From positions 1 through 7,378 of the forward strand of contig NNSL01000429.1 in NCBI GenBank assembly GCA_003123965.1: a stretch of DNA of 7,378 nt, written 5' to 3'. Of this stretch, positions 6,782 through 7,378 are shown one piece after another. Made by a program: the position numbers and the translations under genes. The notes beneath the pieces are model-generated. The model did no database searches, had not been told where the DNA came from, and saw only the letters and a program-made list of their open reading frames with translations. Source of the stretch: Balneolaceae bacterium SMO_bin1. GTDB lineage: Bacteria; Bacteroidota; Rhodothermia; Balneolales; Balneolaceae. The stretch's first letter is position 1, and the number at the start of each line of letters is the position of its first letter.

Positions 6782-7378
6782 ATTCTAAGGGCTCCAGCTG
6801 CTCCAGCATAGTGGGGATCAATTCACTCACCGTCGGGTGAATGTGTACGGCATCTCGTACGGTGGTGTAGGGCGCTCCGGCGTACATCATATCAATGATG
6901 GAGTGGATATATTCGTCGGCGCCGGTGCCCAGAAATGTGGCGCCCAATATTTGGCCAGTATCTGCCTCCACAATAATTTTCATCAACCCCTGTGTTTCGC
7001 CCTTCTCTTTGGCACGCGCCACGCGGCTCATCGGTCGGGGTAGCTATTTGGGCGTCAATGCCCTGCTCCCGCACTTGCTGTTCATTCATACCAACACGCG
7101 CCAGCGGCGGATCGATGTAGCAGGCGTAACACGGGTAGCGATCACGCAACGTGCGGCTGCCGTCGTCAAATAACAAAGACGAGGCAATTTGATAATCGTT
7201 GTAAGCGGTATGGGTAAAGGCGCCTTTGCCGTTGCAGTCGCCCAGTGCAAAAACATTTTTCAACGCTCGATTCCAAGTGGTCACTGACGGATATATAACC
7301 GTTCTCATCAACATCAATATCAGTTTGGTTAAGGTTTAGAGCTCCTGTAGCCGGGATGCGTCCCGCGGCAATAAGTAC
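6780..7378 (-). CDS. FAD-dependent pyridine nucleotide-disulfide oxidoreductase, mercuric reductase/dihydrolipoamide dehydrogenase-like, 3' part, with two frameshifts
   Basis: About 198 C-terminal residues are present; the family is usually 450-470 long, so the FAD-binding N-terminus and redox-active cysteine pair lie off the right edge. The visible part starts in the NAD(P)-binding domain with VLIAAGRIPAT. It continues through VENVFALGDCNGKGAFTHTA, the GD motif that contacts FAD, and YIDPPLARVGM. The dimerisation domain ends with AVHIHPTVSELIPTML, which carries the His-Glu pair that completes the active site of the partner subunit. Two single-base insertions break the frame: five As instead of four at 7256-7260 (minus strand), between SSVEN and VFALGD, and four Cs instead of three at 7037-7040, between QIAT and RPMSRVARAKEKG. 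Removing both restores continuous family sequence to the TAA at 6782-6780. The exact substrate (mercuric ion, lipoamide, disulfide or other) cannot be told; genomic context gives no mer operon or 2-oxoacid dehydrogenase. Confidence 0.88.

Noticed and set aside
6780..7378. Naming the oxidoreductase merA, lpd or rclA
   Set aside because: The N-terminal half with the redox cysteines is missing and no operon partners are visible, so the subfamily cannot be settled.

Overview
The window reads as chromosomal DNA from a Gram-negative, Bacteroidota-like bacterium of the FCB group. A Balneola/Rhodothermus-type relative is my best guess from protein flavour, but that is inference. The support is a TonB-dependent receptor with an N-terminal carboxypeptidase-regulatory-like domain, two short-signal lipoproteins, an exported M14 peptidase with a C-terminal amidotransferase-like domain, a TTG-N17-TAnnTTTG promoter-like motif, and weak or absent Shine-Dalgarno sequences on most genes.

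Layout from left to right. (1) 1-1759, +: the 3' part of a large M14 zinc carboxypeptidase-like gene, broken by one single-base frameshift near 1126. (2) 4009 down to 1769, -: a two-gene operon of an M28 metallopeptidase lipoprotein with a C-terminal PDZ domain, followed 15 bp later by a TPR lipoprotein; it converges on the M14 gene. (3) 4010-4302: a divergent intergenic region with a candidate promoter for each direction, a complete TPP (thiamine pyrophosphate) riboswitch aptamer, and a hairpin that buries the Shine-Dalgarno sequence of the next gene. (4) 4303-6722, +: a TonB-dependent outer-membrane receptor, by its riboswitch a thiamine or thiamine-precursor importer, broken by one missing G near 6171-6174 and followed by a strong intrinsic terminator. 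(5) 7378 down to 6780, -: the 3' part of an FAD-dependent pyridine nucleotide-disulfide oxidoreductase of the mercuric reductase/dihydrolipoamide dehydrogenase-like family, broken by two single-base insertions.

The clearest biology is a translationally controlled thiamine-uptake module: TPP aptamer, SD-sequestering hairpin, then a stand-alone TonB receptor. The peptidase and TPR lipoprotein pair suggests extracytoplasmic peptide handling, but the TPR protein's role is unknown. Four single-base indels in three of five genes, three of them in homopolymer runs, with recognisable protein continuing in frame after each one, point more to sequence or assembly error than to real gene decay. All three broken genes are best read as single genes. 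I saw no mobile element, CRISPR array, tRNA, rRNA or defence system.
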